Below, piece after piece: positions 1 through 8,565 of a DNA stretch of 64,000 nt. Location: contig JBKPPF010000026.1 of the NCBI GenBank assembly GCA_046733475.1, positions 1 to 64,000 on the forward strand. Reading direction: 5' to 3'. The notes beneath the pieces are model-generated. The model saw only the letters and a list, made by a program, of their open reading frames with translations, was not told the DNA's origin and searched no databases. This DNA is from DATEOR01 sp046733475 (GTDB lineage Bacteria; Actinomycetota; Thermoleophilia; Gaiellales; Gaiellaceae). The translations under genes were made by a program, and so were the position numbers. The number at the start of each line of letters is the position of its first letter. The first letter of the stretch is position 1.

Positions 1-417
1 CCCGTCCCCCTGAGCGGCCAGGACGCGTCCGCCGCGGGCATCCAGAACATCCTGCTCGGAAATCAGACGATGACGGTCTACAAGCCGATCCAGGCGGAGG
101 CCGAGACCGCGGTGCAGGCAGCGATCGCCCTGTGCGAAGGGAAGGATCCGTCCGCGGTGCAGCCGGACTTCTCGGGATCGCTCTCTGACGGAACGGTCGG
201 GCTCCTGGACCTGCAGACTGTCGGCATCAAGGCCGCCGACGGCAAGCCGGCGGATTCTCCAACCGGCGACGGCGTCGTCCCCTACCTGGCGCTGACCCCG
301 ATCGGCGTGACGGTCGACAACATCGCCGACACGGTCATCGCGGACAAGTTCCGGACGATCGCGGAGATCTGTACCGGCGACACCGCCGATACGGACTTCT
401 GCAAAGAGAACAGCTAA
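1..417 (+). CDS. Sugar ABC transporter substrate-binding protein, C-terminal part (partial)
   Basis: The reading frame is open from the first base, so this is the 3' end of a gene that starts before the window. The last 138 residues include GQDAS near the start and QTMTVYKPIQAEAETA, which match the C-terminal lobe of periplasmic binding proteins of the xylose/ribose class (XylF-like). Such proteins capture a sugar outside the membrane and deliver it to the permease. The ATPase and permease follow directly, which supports the call. The exact sugar cannot be read from this part; xylose is favoured by the xylulokinase downstream. Confidence 0.85.
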   Translation, partial: PVPLSGQDASAAGIQNILLGNQTMTVYKPIQAEAETAVQAAIALCEGKDPSAVQPDFSGSLSDGTVGLLDLQTVGIKAADGKPADSPTGDGVVPYLALTPIGVTVDNIADTVIADKFRTIAEICTGDTADTDFCKENS

Positions 418-435
418 GCGAGGAAACAGGCACGG

Positions 436-467
436 AATGTGGGAGGCGCCTCGGCGCTTCCCACATT
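436..467 (+). terminator. Intercistronic hairpin between binding protein and ATPase genes
   Basis: A nearly perfect inverted repeat: the arm AATGTGGGAGGCGCC pairs with GGCGCTTCCCACATT through one G-U wobble, leaving a tiny loop. No T-tract follows, so it is more likely an mRNA-stabilising or attenuating hairpin than a full terminator. Such a structure after a binding-protein gene is a common way to keep that protein more abundant than the ATPase and permease. It also covers the alternative ATG at 437, which argues against that start for the next gene. Confidence 0.6.
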
Positions 468-478
468 CCTCCTACGCA

Positions 479-1267
479 ATGGCCACTCCTGACACGCCGC
501 TCCTCGAGCTTCGGGGGGTCTCGAAGGCCTTCGGCGCCGTCCAGGCGTTCTACCGGGTCGACTTTGAGGTCCGCCGCGGTGAGGTCATGGCTCTGGTCGG
601 CGACAATGGGGCCGGCAAGTCGACGCTCGTCAAGAGCGTCGTCGGCATCTATCCCTTCGACGAGGGCGAGGTGCTCTACGACGGTGTCCCCGTCAACGTC
701 CACGGTCCGCGTGACGCCGCCAAGCTCGGCATCGAGGTCGTCTACCAGGATCTCGCGCTCGCCGACAACCTCGACGTCGTCGCGAACATGTTTCTGGGGC
801 GGGAGCGGGCCCGGGTCCGTTTCGTGCTCGACGAGTCGAGCATGGAACGCTCCGCGCGGGAAACGCTGGACAGCCTCTCGGTCACCACGCTCAAATCGGT
901 TCGGCAAACGGTCGCAGGTCTCTCGGGGGGCCAGCGACAGGCGGTCGCGGTGGCGAAGTCGGTCATGTGGGACTCCCGGCTCGTCATCCTCGACGAGCCC
1001 ACCGCGGCGCTCGGCGTCGCCCAGACGCGCCAGGTGCTCGATCTCGTCACGCGCCTGGCGGAACGGGATCTCGGCGTCGTGATCGTGACCCACAACCTAC
1101 ACGATGTGTTCGAGGTCGCCGACAGGATCACCGTCCTGCGGCTTGGCCAGCGGGTGGCCTTGCTCGAGCGGGCCAAGACCACCCAGCAGGAGGTCGTGGA
1201 GGCAATCACCGCCGGCACGCTGGATCACGTGCCCGGGATGCTCGAGGAAGAAAGCGCCGAGGCATGA
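479..1267 (+). CDS. Sugar ABC transporter ATP-binding protein
   Basis: Single-nucleotide-domain ATPase of 262 residues that powers sugar import at the inner face of the membrane. Walker A GDNGAGKST lies near residue 41, the signature LSGGQRQ near 147, Walker B LVILDEPT near 167, and the switch histidine in VIVTHN near 203. A start at 437 would lie inside the preceding hairpin, so the ATG at 479 (MATPDTPLLEL) is chosen. It has one ABC domain rather than the two of XylG/RbsA, as is common in Actinobacteria. Its stop overlaps the permease start (ATGA). Confidence 0.9.
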   Translation: MATPDTPLLELRGVSKAFGAVQAFYRVDFEVRRGEVMALVGDNGAGKSTLVKSVVGIYPFDEGEVLYDGVPVNVHGPRDAAKLGIEVVYQDLALADNLDVVANMFLGRERARVRFVLDESSMERSARETLDSLSVTTLKSVRQTVAGLSGGQRQAVAVAKSVMWDSRLVILDEPTAALGVAQTRQVLDLVTRLAERDLGVVIVTHNLHDVFEVADRITVLRLGQRVALLERAKTTQQEVVEAITAGTLDHVPGMLEEESAEA

Positions 1268-2556
1268 GCGACCGGCCGGGCGACGCCGATACCACTGCCG
1301 ATCCGACCGCTGCGCGGGTGGAGCCGGTCGCCGCCGATGCTCTCGCGGACGACGTCTCGGCGGCGAGCTTCGGCGGTTACGTGCGCCTCTGGTGGCAGGG
1401 GATCCGAGCCGGCGAGCTGGGGTCGCTGCCCATCATTGTCGGGCTCGTGGTCATCGCCGTCGTTTTCGGCATCCTCGACGATACGTTCCTGACCGAGCGG
1501 AACTTCACGAACCTTCTCCTCCAGATGTCGGCGATCGCCACGATCGCCATCGGCGTCGTATTCGTGCTTCTGATCGGGGAGATCGACCTCTCCGTCGCAT
1601 TTGTGAGCGCCGTCGGCGGAGTCGTGATGACGCTGCTTCTTCGGCCGGAGGATCCAGGCTGGTCCTGGTGGGCGGCGATCCTCGTCGCGCTCGTCTGCAC
1701 GACCGCGATCGGCTTCGTTCAGGCGCTCGTGATCACGAAGGCCGGGGTACCGTCGTTCGTCGTCACGCTGGCAGGCCTCTTGATCTGGTCAGGAGTCGTC
1801 CTCATCCTCACGACCCAGGCCTCATCGGTCGGCACGATCAGGATCCAGGACGAGACCGCCGTCGGCATCGCCAACGACTTCCTGAGCTCCACGGCGGGGT
1901 GGGTGGTGGCAGCCCTTGTCGTGATCGGGTATGCGCTGTCGGAGCTCCAGAACGCGCGGACGCGCCGCGCGAGCGGGCTCTACGCCAAGCCGATCGTCGT
2001 CACCGTGCTACAGACCGTCGGCCTGGCAGCCGTCACGTTCGCGGCGGTCTGGTACGTAAACAAGGACCGCGGGGTTCCGAAGGTGACGGTGATTCTGCTC
2101 GCGCTCCTCGTGTTCTGGTCTTTCATCGCCTCGCGGACGCGCTTCGGACGGCACGTGTACGCCGTCGGAGGCAACGCAGAGGCCTCGCGGCGCGCGGGAA
2201 TCGACGTCGACCGCGTGCGCATCGCCGTCTTCATGATCAGCGGCTTCATGGCCGGTGTGGGCGGGATCATGCTCGCCTCGCGCCTTCGCTCGGTGGCGAC
2301 CAACAGCGGCGGCGGGAACCTGCTCCTGCTCGTCATCGCATCGGCGGTCATCGGCGGCACGAGCCTCTTCGGTGGTGTCGGCCGCGTCGTGTCCGCGCTT
2401 CTCGGGGCGCTCGTGATCGCGTCGATCCAGAACGGGATGGACCTTCTTGGGCTCGCTTCCGGCACGAAGTTCGTAATCACGGGCCTCGTCCTGCTGGCGG
2501 CCGTGCTCGTGGACGCGTACGCGAAGCGGCGGCGTGCTGCCCGCGGCGTCGTCTGA
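1264..2556 (+). CDS. Sugar ABC transporter permease (XylH/RbsC family)
   Basis: Integral membrane permease of 430 residues with a charged N-terminal tail of about 55 residues and then roughly ten hydrophobic segments. The GEIDLSV stretch and the RHVYAVGGNAEASRRAGI loop are typical of the branched-chain/ribose/xylose permease superfamily; the latter is the ATPase-coupling region. The start ATG overlaps the ATPase stop, so the two are translationally coupled. In-frame sequence continues upstream of 1264, but that is the ATPase gene read in another frame. Confidence 0.92.
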   Translation: MSDRPGDADTTADPTAARVEPVAADALADDVSAASFGGYVRLWWQGIRAGELGSLPIIVGLVVIAVVFGILDDTFLTERNFTNLLLQMSAIATIAIGVVFVLLIGEIDLSVAFVSAVGGVVMTLLLRPEDPGWSWWAAILVALVCTTAIGFVQALVITKAGVPSFVVTLAGLLIWSGVVLILTTQASSVGTIRIQDETAVGIANDFLSSTAGWVVAALVVIGYALSELQNARTRRASGLYAKPIVVTVLQTVGLAAVTFAAVWYVNKDRGVPKVTVILLALLVFWSFIASRTRFGRHVYAVGGNAEASRRAGIDVDRVRIAVFMISGFMAGVGGIMLASRLRSVATNSGGGNLLLLVIASAVIGGTSLFGGVGRVVSALLGALVIASIQNGMDLLGLASGTKFVITGLVLLAAVLVDAYAKRRRAARGVV

Positions 2557-2578
2557 GCTGAGGGCCGGCGGCGCAGCC

Positions 2579-4240
2579 GTGCGAAACGGCCTCGCGATCC
2601 TGGTCGTCTGTCTCGTCGCGGGGTGCTTCGGCGGCGACTCGCAGAGGACAGTGGCGCTCGGACCGCCGCACGCTCTTCAGTTCGTGAACGTCGCCTCCTC
2701 CGTCGGCCTCGACTTCCGCCACGGAGCCTTCCGGTGGGGTGTCTCAGGTGACCCGGCCGCGATGGAGGGAGGAGGGCTGTGCTGGCTCGATTATGACAAC
2801 GACGGCTGGCTCGACCTCTACGTCGTGAACTCGTACGCCGAGCAGGAGGTCGCGCAGTGGAAGGCAGCAGGAGGCTTGCCGCGAAGCGCGCTCTTCCACA
2901 ACGACCACGGGAGGTTCGAGGACGTGAGCGCCGGGTTCGGCGCGGATGTGGAGATCCGGGGCAACGGCTGCGTGGCGGCCGATCTCGATCTGGACGGCGA
3001 CACCGACCTCTACGTCACAACGGCGAGGTCGCAGGTGCTTCTCTGGAACGAGGGCGACGGGAAGTTCCGTGAGGGCGCGCGGGCCGCCGGAGTGGACGCG
3101 TACGGCTGGCGCACAGGAGCGGCCGTCGGCGACGTGAACGGGGACGGCTGGCCGGACATCTTCGTCGCCGGCTACGCGGACATGAATAGCGAGAACCCCG
3201 CCGGGACAGCGGGGTTCCCGAGCACCAAGCTCGGGGTCCGCGATGTCCTCTTCCTCTCGAACGGCAGGCACGACGGCCAGGTCACGTTCAGGGAGGTCGG
3301 GCGGCAAGTCGGCCTCGAGGTGTCGAAGTTCGAGTACGGCCTCGGCGCACTCTTCACGGACCTCGAGGGCGATGGCGACCTCGACCTGTATCTGGCGAAC
3401 GACACGAATCCCGACCGCCTGTACGAAAACGTCGGGTGGCCGGGCGGGGCGAAAGCGGATCCCGAGGGGCTGGGCTTTCGGTTCGAGGAGCGTGCGGGCC
3501 CGGCGGGGGTCGCCGACCCGGGCGCAGGCATGGGCGTTTCGGCGGGCGACTACAACGGGGACGGGCGCTCCGATCTCTTCGTCACGAACGGACGTGGCCA
3601 GGTACACGGCGTGTTCCAGAGCAACCCGCCCGACGAGAACGACCCTTCCTACACCGACGTGCGCGCGGACATCGGCCCCGACTTCGCCGGGTCGGTCGGC
3701 TGGGGAGTGACGTGGGCCGATCTCGACCTCGATAGCGACCTCGACCTCTTCGTGGCCAACGGGGACATCCCGGTCACCGACCTGGCCGAGGACGCCGAGC
3801 CGCTCGAGGCCTACGTGAACGACGGGTCGAAGTTCGTCGATGCCAGTGCGGCGAGCGGGCTCGACGCCATAGGTGACTTTCTGGCGCGCGGCGCCGCGGC
3901 CGCCGATTACGACAACGACGGCGACGTCGACGTCGCGGTCTCGCAGATTGGAGGCCCCGTCGTCCTCCTGCAGAACCGCGTCTCGGGGAAGCACTGGCTC
4001 GAGGTCGCGCTCGACGGCTTCCATCCAGGCGCGCTGGTATCGGTCGTCCTCCCTGACGGCCGCAAGCTGCAGCGGGAGGCACGGGCCGGCGGGAGTTACC
4101 TCTCGTCGGAGGACCCGCGCTGTCTCTTCGGCCTTGGCGGGGCCACGGAGATCAAGGAGCTCGTCGTGAGCTGGCCGGATGGGCAGGGGACGCGACTCCA
4201 CGACGTGAACGCGAATCAGATCCTCGAGGTGAAGGAATGA
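2579..4240 (+). CDS. FG-GAP/ASPIC (CRTAC1-like) lipoprotein
   Basis: Predicted secreted lipoprotein of 553 residues. The GTG at 2579 gives RNGLAILVVCLVAGC, a clear signal peptide with lipobox VAGC; an ATG at 2534 would bury it. Seven acidic calcium-binding motifs follow in order (DYDNDGWLDLY, DLDGDTDLY, DVNGDGWPDIF, DLEGDGDLDLY, DYNGDGRSDLF, DLDLDSDLDLF, DYDNDGDVDVA), as expected of a seven-bladed beta-propeller. The C-terminus (GALVSVVLPDGR, WPDG, L..V.ANQILEV) is an ASPIC/UnbV domain. The biochemical role of the family is unknown. It is coupled by ATGA to the haloperoxidase-like gene, a pairing that suggests a joint extracytoplasmic function. Confidence 0.85.
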   Translation: MRNGLAILVVCLVAGCFGGDSQRTVALGPPHALQFVNVASSVGLDFRHGAFRWGVSGDPAAMEGGGLCWLDYDNDGWLDLYVVNSYAEQEVAQWKAAGGLPRSALFHNDHGRFEDVSAGFGADVEIRGNGCVAADLDLDGDTDLYVTTARSQVLLWNEGDGKFREGARAAGVDAYGWRTGAAVGDVNGDGWPDIFVAGYADMNSENPAGTAGFPSTKLGVRDVLFLSNGRHDGQVTFREVGRQVGLEVSKFEYGLGALFTDLEGDGDLDLYLANDTNPDRLYENVGWPGGAKADPEGLGFRFEERAGPAGVADPGAGMGVSAGDYNGDGRSDLFVTNGRGQVHGVFQSNPPDENDPSYTDVRADIGPDFAGSVGWGVTWADLDLDSDLDLFVANGDIPVTDLAEDAEPLEAYVNDGSKFVDASAASGLDAIGDFLARGAAAADYDNDGDVDVAVSQIGGPVVLLQNRVSGKHWLEVALDGFHPGALVSVVLPDGRKLQREARAGGSYLSSEDPRCLFGLGGATEIKELVVSWPDGQGTRLHDVNANQILEVKE

Positions 4241-6093
4241 AGGCTGTCGCGTGCGTGGCCGTCGTCCTCGTCGCGCTGACCGCCGCCGGTTGCTCTCTCT
4301 TCGGGCGCTCGTCCTCGGCGGACTCGTATCTGGTGCCCGACTGCAAGCGGGCGGACCTGCACGGCCACTCGGTCGCACGGATGTGGGACGAGGCGCTGCT
4401 CGACGCGATCCGGCGGGACACGCCTGCGCCCACCGTCCACGCTCGCAACCTCTTCCACACGTCCGCCGCGATGTGGGATGCCTGGGCCGCGTACGACGCC
4501 GGGGCGGAGGGGTACTTCGTCAAGGAGAAGCTCCAGACCGACGATGTCCAGGAGTCGCGCGAGGCTGCGATGAGCTACGCCGCGTACCGACTCCTCCTGC
4601 ACCGCTATTCGGTCGCCGCCGGCCTCCAGGAGACCTTCGACGAGCTGACCCAGACGATGCAGTCGCTCTGCTACGACATCGACTTCGTCTCGACGGAGGG
4701 GGATTCGCCAGCGGCCCTCGGAAACCGCATCGCGGCGAAGATCATCGCCTACGGGCGCACCGACGGCGCCCACGAGCCGATTCGCTACGCGCCAGTCGGG
4801 TTCGTACCGGTGAACCCCCCGCTCGTCGTCGCGGAGCCCGGGACGACGATGACCGACCCGAACCGCTGGCAGCCGCTCGCGCTCGCGCAGAACATCGCCC
4901 AGAACGGGCTCACGGTCCCGGGGAAGGTGCAATCGGTCATCGGTCCGTTCTGGGGCCACGTGAAGAGCTTCGGCCTCCCGGCTTCTCTGGATGGTGTGCC
5001 GATCGACCCGGGGCCGCCGCCGGAGCTCGGCAATCACGCGAGCGACCAGGAGTTCAAAAACGAGGCGGTGGACATCATCCGGTACAGCAGCCGCCTCGAT
5101 CCGGCGGACGGCGAAACCGTCGACGTGAGCCCGGCGAGCCTCGGCGGCAACGATCTCGGCACGAACGACGGGAACGGGCACGACGAGAACCCGGCCACCG
5201 GCGAGTCATATGAGGCCGACCGCGTGCTCCGCGGCGACTATGCCCGCGCGCTTGCCGAGTTTTGGGCCGACGGCCCGAAGTCCGAGACGCCTCCGGGGCA
5301 CTGGAATGTGCTCGCCAACGAGGCCTCCGACGCGATGGACGAGCACCGGATCGGCGGGACGGGTCCCGAGGTCGACCGCCTGGAGTGGGACGTGAAGCTC
5401 TATTTCGCGCTCAACGGGGCCGTCCATGATGCGGCCGTCGCCGCCTGGGGGCTCAAAGGCTTCTACGACTCGGCGCGGCCGATCTCGATGATCCGCTACA
5501 TGGGCGGGAAGGGACAATCGAGCGACCCGCAGGGCCCCTCATACGACCCCGATGGACTGCCGCTCGAGCCCGGTCTCATCGAGGTGATCACGAAGGCATC
5601 GAGTGCACCCGGCAAGCGGCATGCGAACCTCGCCGACCACGTGGGTGAGATCGCGATCCGCACGTGGAAGGGCTTTTCAGAGGATCCGACGACGGAGGCG
5701 AGCGGGGTGGGGTGGATCCTGGCCGTCGACTGGGTCCCGTACCAGCTGCCGACGTTCGTCACACCCGCCTTCTCCGGCTACGTCTCGGGCCACAGCACGT
5801 TCAGCCGTGCGGCTGCGGAAGTCATGACCGCTTTCACGGGCACCTCGTACTTCCCGGGCGGTCTCTACAAGGTTCCGATTCCTGCGGGGTCACTCAAGGT
5901 CGAGCATGGCCCGACGACGGACGTGACGCTCGAATGGGCGACCTACTTCGACGCCGCCGACACCGCGGGGATCTCGCGGCTCTATATGGGCATCCACATT
6001 CCCGCCGACGACTTCAACGGCAGGCGGCTCGGCTCTCAATGCGGGCGGGACGCGTGGGCGCTCTCCGAGAGGTACTTCGAGGGCACGGCATGA
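4237..6093 (+). CDS. Vanadium-dependent haloperoxidase/PAP2-like lipoprotein
   Basis: Exported lipoprotein of 618 residues (LTAAGC lipobox near residue 18). All three motifs of the vanadium haloperoxidase/PAP2 acid phosphatase superfamily are present and well spaced: K407 then R414-P415 (KGFYDSARP), S517-G518-H519 (YVSGHSTF), and SRLYMGIHIPAD with R581 and H587. The length and the long N-terminal helical half fit the bacterial haloperoxidase group rather than small PAP2 phosphatases. Family enzymes oxidise halides with peroxide; sequence alone cannot separate chlorinating, brominating or phosphatase activity. ATGA overlaps occur at both ends, placing it firmly inside the sugar operon. Confidence 0.8.
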   Translation: MKAVACVAVVLVALTAAGCSLFGRSSSADSYLVPDCKRADLHGHSVARMWDEALLDAIRRDTPAPTVHARNLFHTSAAMWDAWAAYDAGAEGYFVKEKLQTDDVQESREAAMSYAAYRLLLHRYSVAAGLQETFDELTQTMQSLCYDIDFVSTEGDSPAALGNRIAAKIIAYGRTDGAHEPIRYAPVGFVPVNPPLVVAEPGTTMTDPNRWQPLALAQNIAQNGLTVPGKVQSVIGPFWGHVKSFGLPASLDGVPIDPGPPPELGNHASDQEFKNEAVDIIRYSSRLDPADGETVDVSPASLGGNDLGTNDGNGHDENPATGESYEADRVLRGDYARALAEFWADGPKSETPPGHWNVLANEASDAMDEHRIGGTGPEVDRLEWDVKLYFALNGAVHDAAVAAWGLKGFYDSARPISMIRYMGGKGQSSDPQGPSYDPDGLPLEPGLIEVITKASSAPGKRHANLADHVGEIAIRTWKGFSEDPTTEASGVGWILAVDWVPYQLPTFVTPAFSGYVSGHSTFSRAAAEVMTAFTGTSYFPGGLYKVPIPAGSLKVEHGPTTDVTLEWATYFDAADTAGISRLYMGIHIPADDFNGRRLGSQCGRDAWALSERYFEGTA

Positions 6094-7178
6094 GCTCGAG
6101 CCCGGACACGATCGGCGTCGCGATGCTCGGCTACGCCTTCATGGGCAAGGCGCACTCCCGTGCATTCCGCGAGGCGTCCTACCTCGAGCCCGCACTCCAG
6201 CCGCGCCTCGTCTCGATCTCCGGGCGCACGGCCGAGAAGGTGGAGGAAGCCCGCAGGCTCAACGGCTGGGAGGAGGCGACGATGGACTGGCGCGAGCAGG
6301 TGACCGACGACCGCGTTCAGGTCTTCGACAACGGCGGACCGAACGACCTCCATGCCGAGCCGACGATCGAGGCGGCGCGGAACGGCAAGCACGTCTTCTG
6401 CGAAAAGCCGCTGGGCCGCACTGCAGATGAGGCACACGCGATCTGGCGTGCGGCGGAGGAGGCCGGCGTCGTGCACATGTGCGGCTTCAACTACCGCTTC
6501 GTCCCAGCCGTGCGCCTGGCACGCGAGATCGTCGAGTCGGGCGACCTCGGCGAGCTCTTCCACTTCCGCGCGCGCTACCTCCAGTCCTGGGGAGTCGATG
6601 CCCCGCCGAGCTGGCGGTTCGACAAGGAAGCGGCCGGGTCCGGAGCCCTTGGAGACCTCGGCGCCCACATCGTCGACCTCGGCCGCTACCTGGTCGGCGA
6701 GCCGACAGCGGTGAGCGCCGTCGTCCGCACGTTCATCGAGGGACACGAAGTGGACGACAGCTTCGCGGCCACGGTGGAGTTCGAGAACGGCGTCGCCGGC
6801 ACGCTCGAGGCGTCGCGTGTCGCCACCGGGAGGATCAACCAGAACACCTTCGAGATCAACGGATCGCGTGGCTCCGTCGTCTTCGATGTCGAACGCCTGA
6901 ACGAGCTCGAGGTGGCGCGTGGGCGCTGGTTCGAGCGCGTCCTCGTCACGGAGCCCGAGCATCCCTTCATGCGCTTCTGGTGGCCGCCCGGCCACGTCGT
7001 CGGCTGGGGGGACACCTTCACGCACGAGGTCCACCATCTCCTGGCCGCGATCGCGGGCGAGGGGAGCGTGGCCCCCCACGGGGCGACCTTCGAGGACGGC
7101 TACCGTTGCGCGGAGATCTGCGATGCCATCGTCCGCTCGTCGGAGAGCGGCAGGCGGGAGGAGATCAGTTACCGATGA
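6090..7178 (+). CDS. Gfo/Idh/MocA family oxidoreductase
   Basis: NAD(P)-dependent sugar or cyclitol dehydrogenase of 362 residues. The N-terminus IGVAMLGYAFMGKAHSRAF is the dinucleotide-binding loop, and FCEKPLGR contains the family's EKP motif with the conserved lysine. The C-terminal GFO_IDH_MocA domain includes GDLGAHIVDLGRYL. The start ATG overlaps the haloperoxidase stop. Location next to a TIM-barrel isomerase and a sugar importer suggests oxidation of an imported sugar; the substrate is not evident. Confidence 0.88.
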   Translation: MSSSPDTIGVAMLGYAFMGKAHSRAFREASYLEPALQPRLVSISGRTAEKVEEARRLNGWEEATMDWREQVTDDRVQVFDNGGPNDLHAEPTIEAARNGKHVFCEKPLGRTADEAHAIWRAAEEAGVVHMCGFNYRFVPAVRLAREIVESGDLGELFHFRARYLQSWGVDAPPSWRFDKEAAGSGALGDLGAHIVDLGRYLVGEPTAVSAVVRTFIEGHEVDDSFAATVEFENGVAGTLEASRVATGRINQNTFEINGSRGSVVFDVERLNELEVARGRWFERVLVTEPEHPFMRFWWPPGHVVGWGDTFTHEVHHLLAAIAGEGSVAPHGATFEDGYRCAEICDAIVRSSESGRREEISYR

Positions 7179-8176
7179 AGACCAGTCTCGGCATTTGGGC
7201 GTTGGGCCCGATGGCCACGCGCTTCGTGCCCGGCGGCTACCAACCGCAGTGGGCGGGCGAGACGACGGTGGAGCGGGTGAAGCGGGCGGTCGACGGCCTC
7301 GGAGACCTCATCGACGGCTACGAGTTCCACTATCCGCAGGAGCTTTCCGAGGAGAACCTCGACGAGGTGCGTGCGGCACTCGGAGACCGCGACATCTACT
7401 GCATCGCCACGGGGCTCCACCTCGACCCCCGCTTCGGCCGCGGCGGCCTCACGTCGCCCGACGAGGAGACGCGGAAGGAAGCTCGGCGCTGCACCGTCGC
7501 GGCCGCCGACTTCGCGGGCTCACTCGGCGCGCACTTCATCGTCTGGCCGGGCATCGAGGGCTACAACTACCCGTTCCAGACGCCCTATCCGGAGAGCTGG
7601 AAGTGCCTCGTGGAAGGAATCGGCGAGGCGGCGGAGCGCTGCCGCGAGCACGGCGTCCTCCTCTTCCTCGAGCACAAGAACTCGGAGCCGGCGATGAAGA
7701 TCTTCATGCGGAACATCGGCATGACGCTGCACGTGATCCACAAGCTGCGGGCCGAGGGCATCGACAACGTCAAGGTGAACATGGACTGGCAGCACCTGAT
7801 CATGAACGGCGAGAACCTGGCGGAGTACGCGGCGATGCTCGCCGCCGAGGGCCTGCTCGGCCACCAGCACGCCAATTCCGGCTGGGGGACCTTCGACGAC
7901 GACAACATGGTCGGTGCGACCGCGTTCATGGAGACTCTCGAGCTCGCCGTCGAGCTCCGCCGCGCCGATTACGGCTCCAACGGCGAGCGGCTCGGGTTCG
8001 ACCTCTACCCGTACACAGAGGACCAGGTGGCCGCTGTCCGGCGCAGCGTTCTCCAGTGGAACTTCATCGACTCGGCCGCCGCCCGCATCGACGATACGGC
8101 GCTCCGGCAGGCGCAGCAGGAGAAGGACGCCGTGCGCGCCTACGAGCTCGTCTACGCGGCGCTGGGGGCCGAGTGA
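7175..8176 (+). CDS. Xylose isomerase-like TIM-barrel protein
   Basis: Protein of 333 residues of the AP-endonuclease-2/xylose-isomerase fold. Metal-ligand regions typical of these barrels are visible: FLEHKNSEP, VNMDWQHLIM, LGHQHANSGWG and FDLYP. It is shorter than classical XylA (about 390 residues) and diverges from it, yet it lies just upstream of xylulokinase, so a ketose/aldose isomerase role is likely. An epimerase or other sugar isomerase remains possible. ATGA overlap with the dehydrogenase before it and GTGA overlap with the next gene. Confidence 0.8.
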   Translation: MKTSLGIWALGPMATRFVPGGYQPQWAGETTVERVKRAVDGLGDLIDGYEFHYPQELSEENLDEVRAALGDRDIYCIATGLHLDPRFGRGGLTSPDEETRKEARRCTVAAADFAGSLGAHFIVWPGIEGYNYPFQTPYPESWKCLVEGIGEAAERCREHGVLLFLEHKNSEPAMKIFMRNIGMTLHVIHKLRAEGIDNVKVNMDWQHLIMNGENLAEYAAMLAAEGLLGHQHANSGWGTFDDDNMVGATAFMETLELAVELRRADYGSNGERLGFDLYPYTEDQVAAVRRSVLQWNFIDSAAARIDDTALRQAQQEKDAVRAYELVYAALGAE

Positions 8177-8565
8177 ACCTCGACCAGGCGCGTGCGATGG
8201 TCGACGCCGTGGTCGCCGAGGCGTCCGGCCCGGTATCCGTCTTCGTGGCGGACGAGCACGGTGAGGTCATCGCCGCGGCAACGATGGACGAGGCGGCGCC
8301 CGACACGCGCTTGAACGCCCAGCGCAAGGCCTACACCGCAGCCCGAAGCGACGCGCGCTCGACCGCGGAGCTCGCTGCGAAGGTCTCCGCTGAGCCGGCC
8401 GAGCTCGCGAGCTTCGATCCGTTCTTCACCTTTTTCAAGGGCGGAGTGGCCGCCTTCGAAGGCGGAGCACGGGTCGGCGCGATCGGGGTCAGCGGGCTGC
8501 CCGGGGAAGAGGACGACCGGGTCGCGCGCGAGGCGATCGCGCGAGCCGGGCTCGACCTCGAATGA
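8173..8565 (+). CDS. GlcG/HbpS family protein (DUF336)
   Basis: Small protein of 130 residues starting at GTG within a GTGA overlap. Features such as RLNAQRKAYTAARS and the glycine-rich GGVAAFEGGARVGAIGVSG are typical of the GlcG/HbpS/PduO-C family. Members have been reported as heme-binding or cobalamin-associated accessory proteins, and they often occur in sugar and glycolate operons without a proven role. Here it is translationally coupled to both the isomerase and xylulokinase. Confidence 0.75.
   Translation: MNLDQARAMVDAVVAEASGPVSVFVADEHGEVIAAATMDEAAPDTRLNAQRKAYTAARSDARSTAELAAKVSAEPAELASFDPFFTFFKGGVAAFEGGARVGAIGVSGLPGEEDDRVAREAIARAGLDLE

Noticed and set aside
437..478. ATG 437 as start of the sugar ATPase
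   Set aside because: It lies within a strong hairpin and would add 14 residues unlike other ATPases; ATG 479 fits the family.
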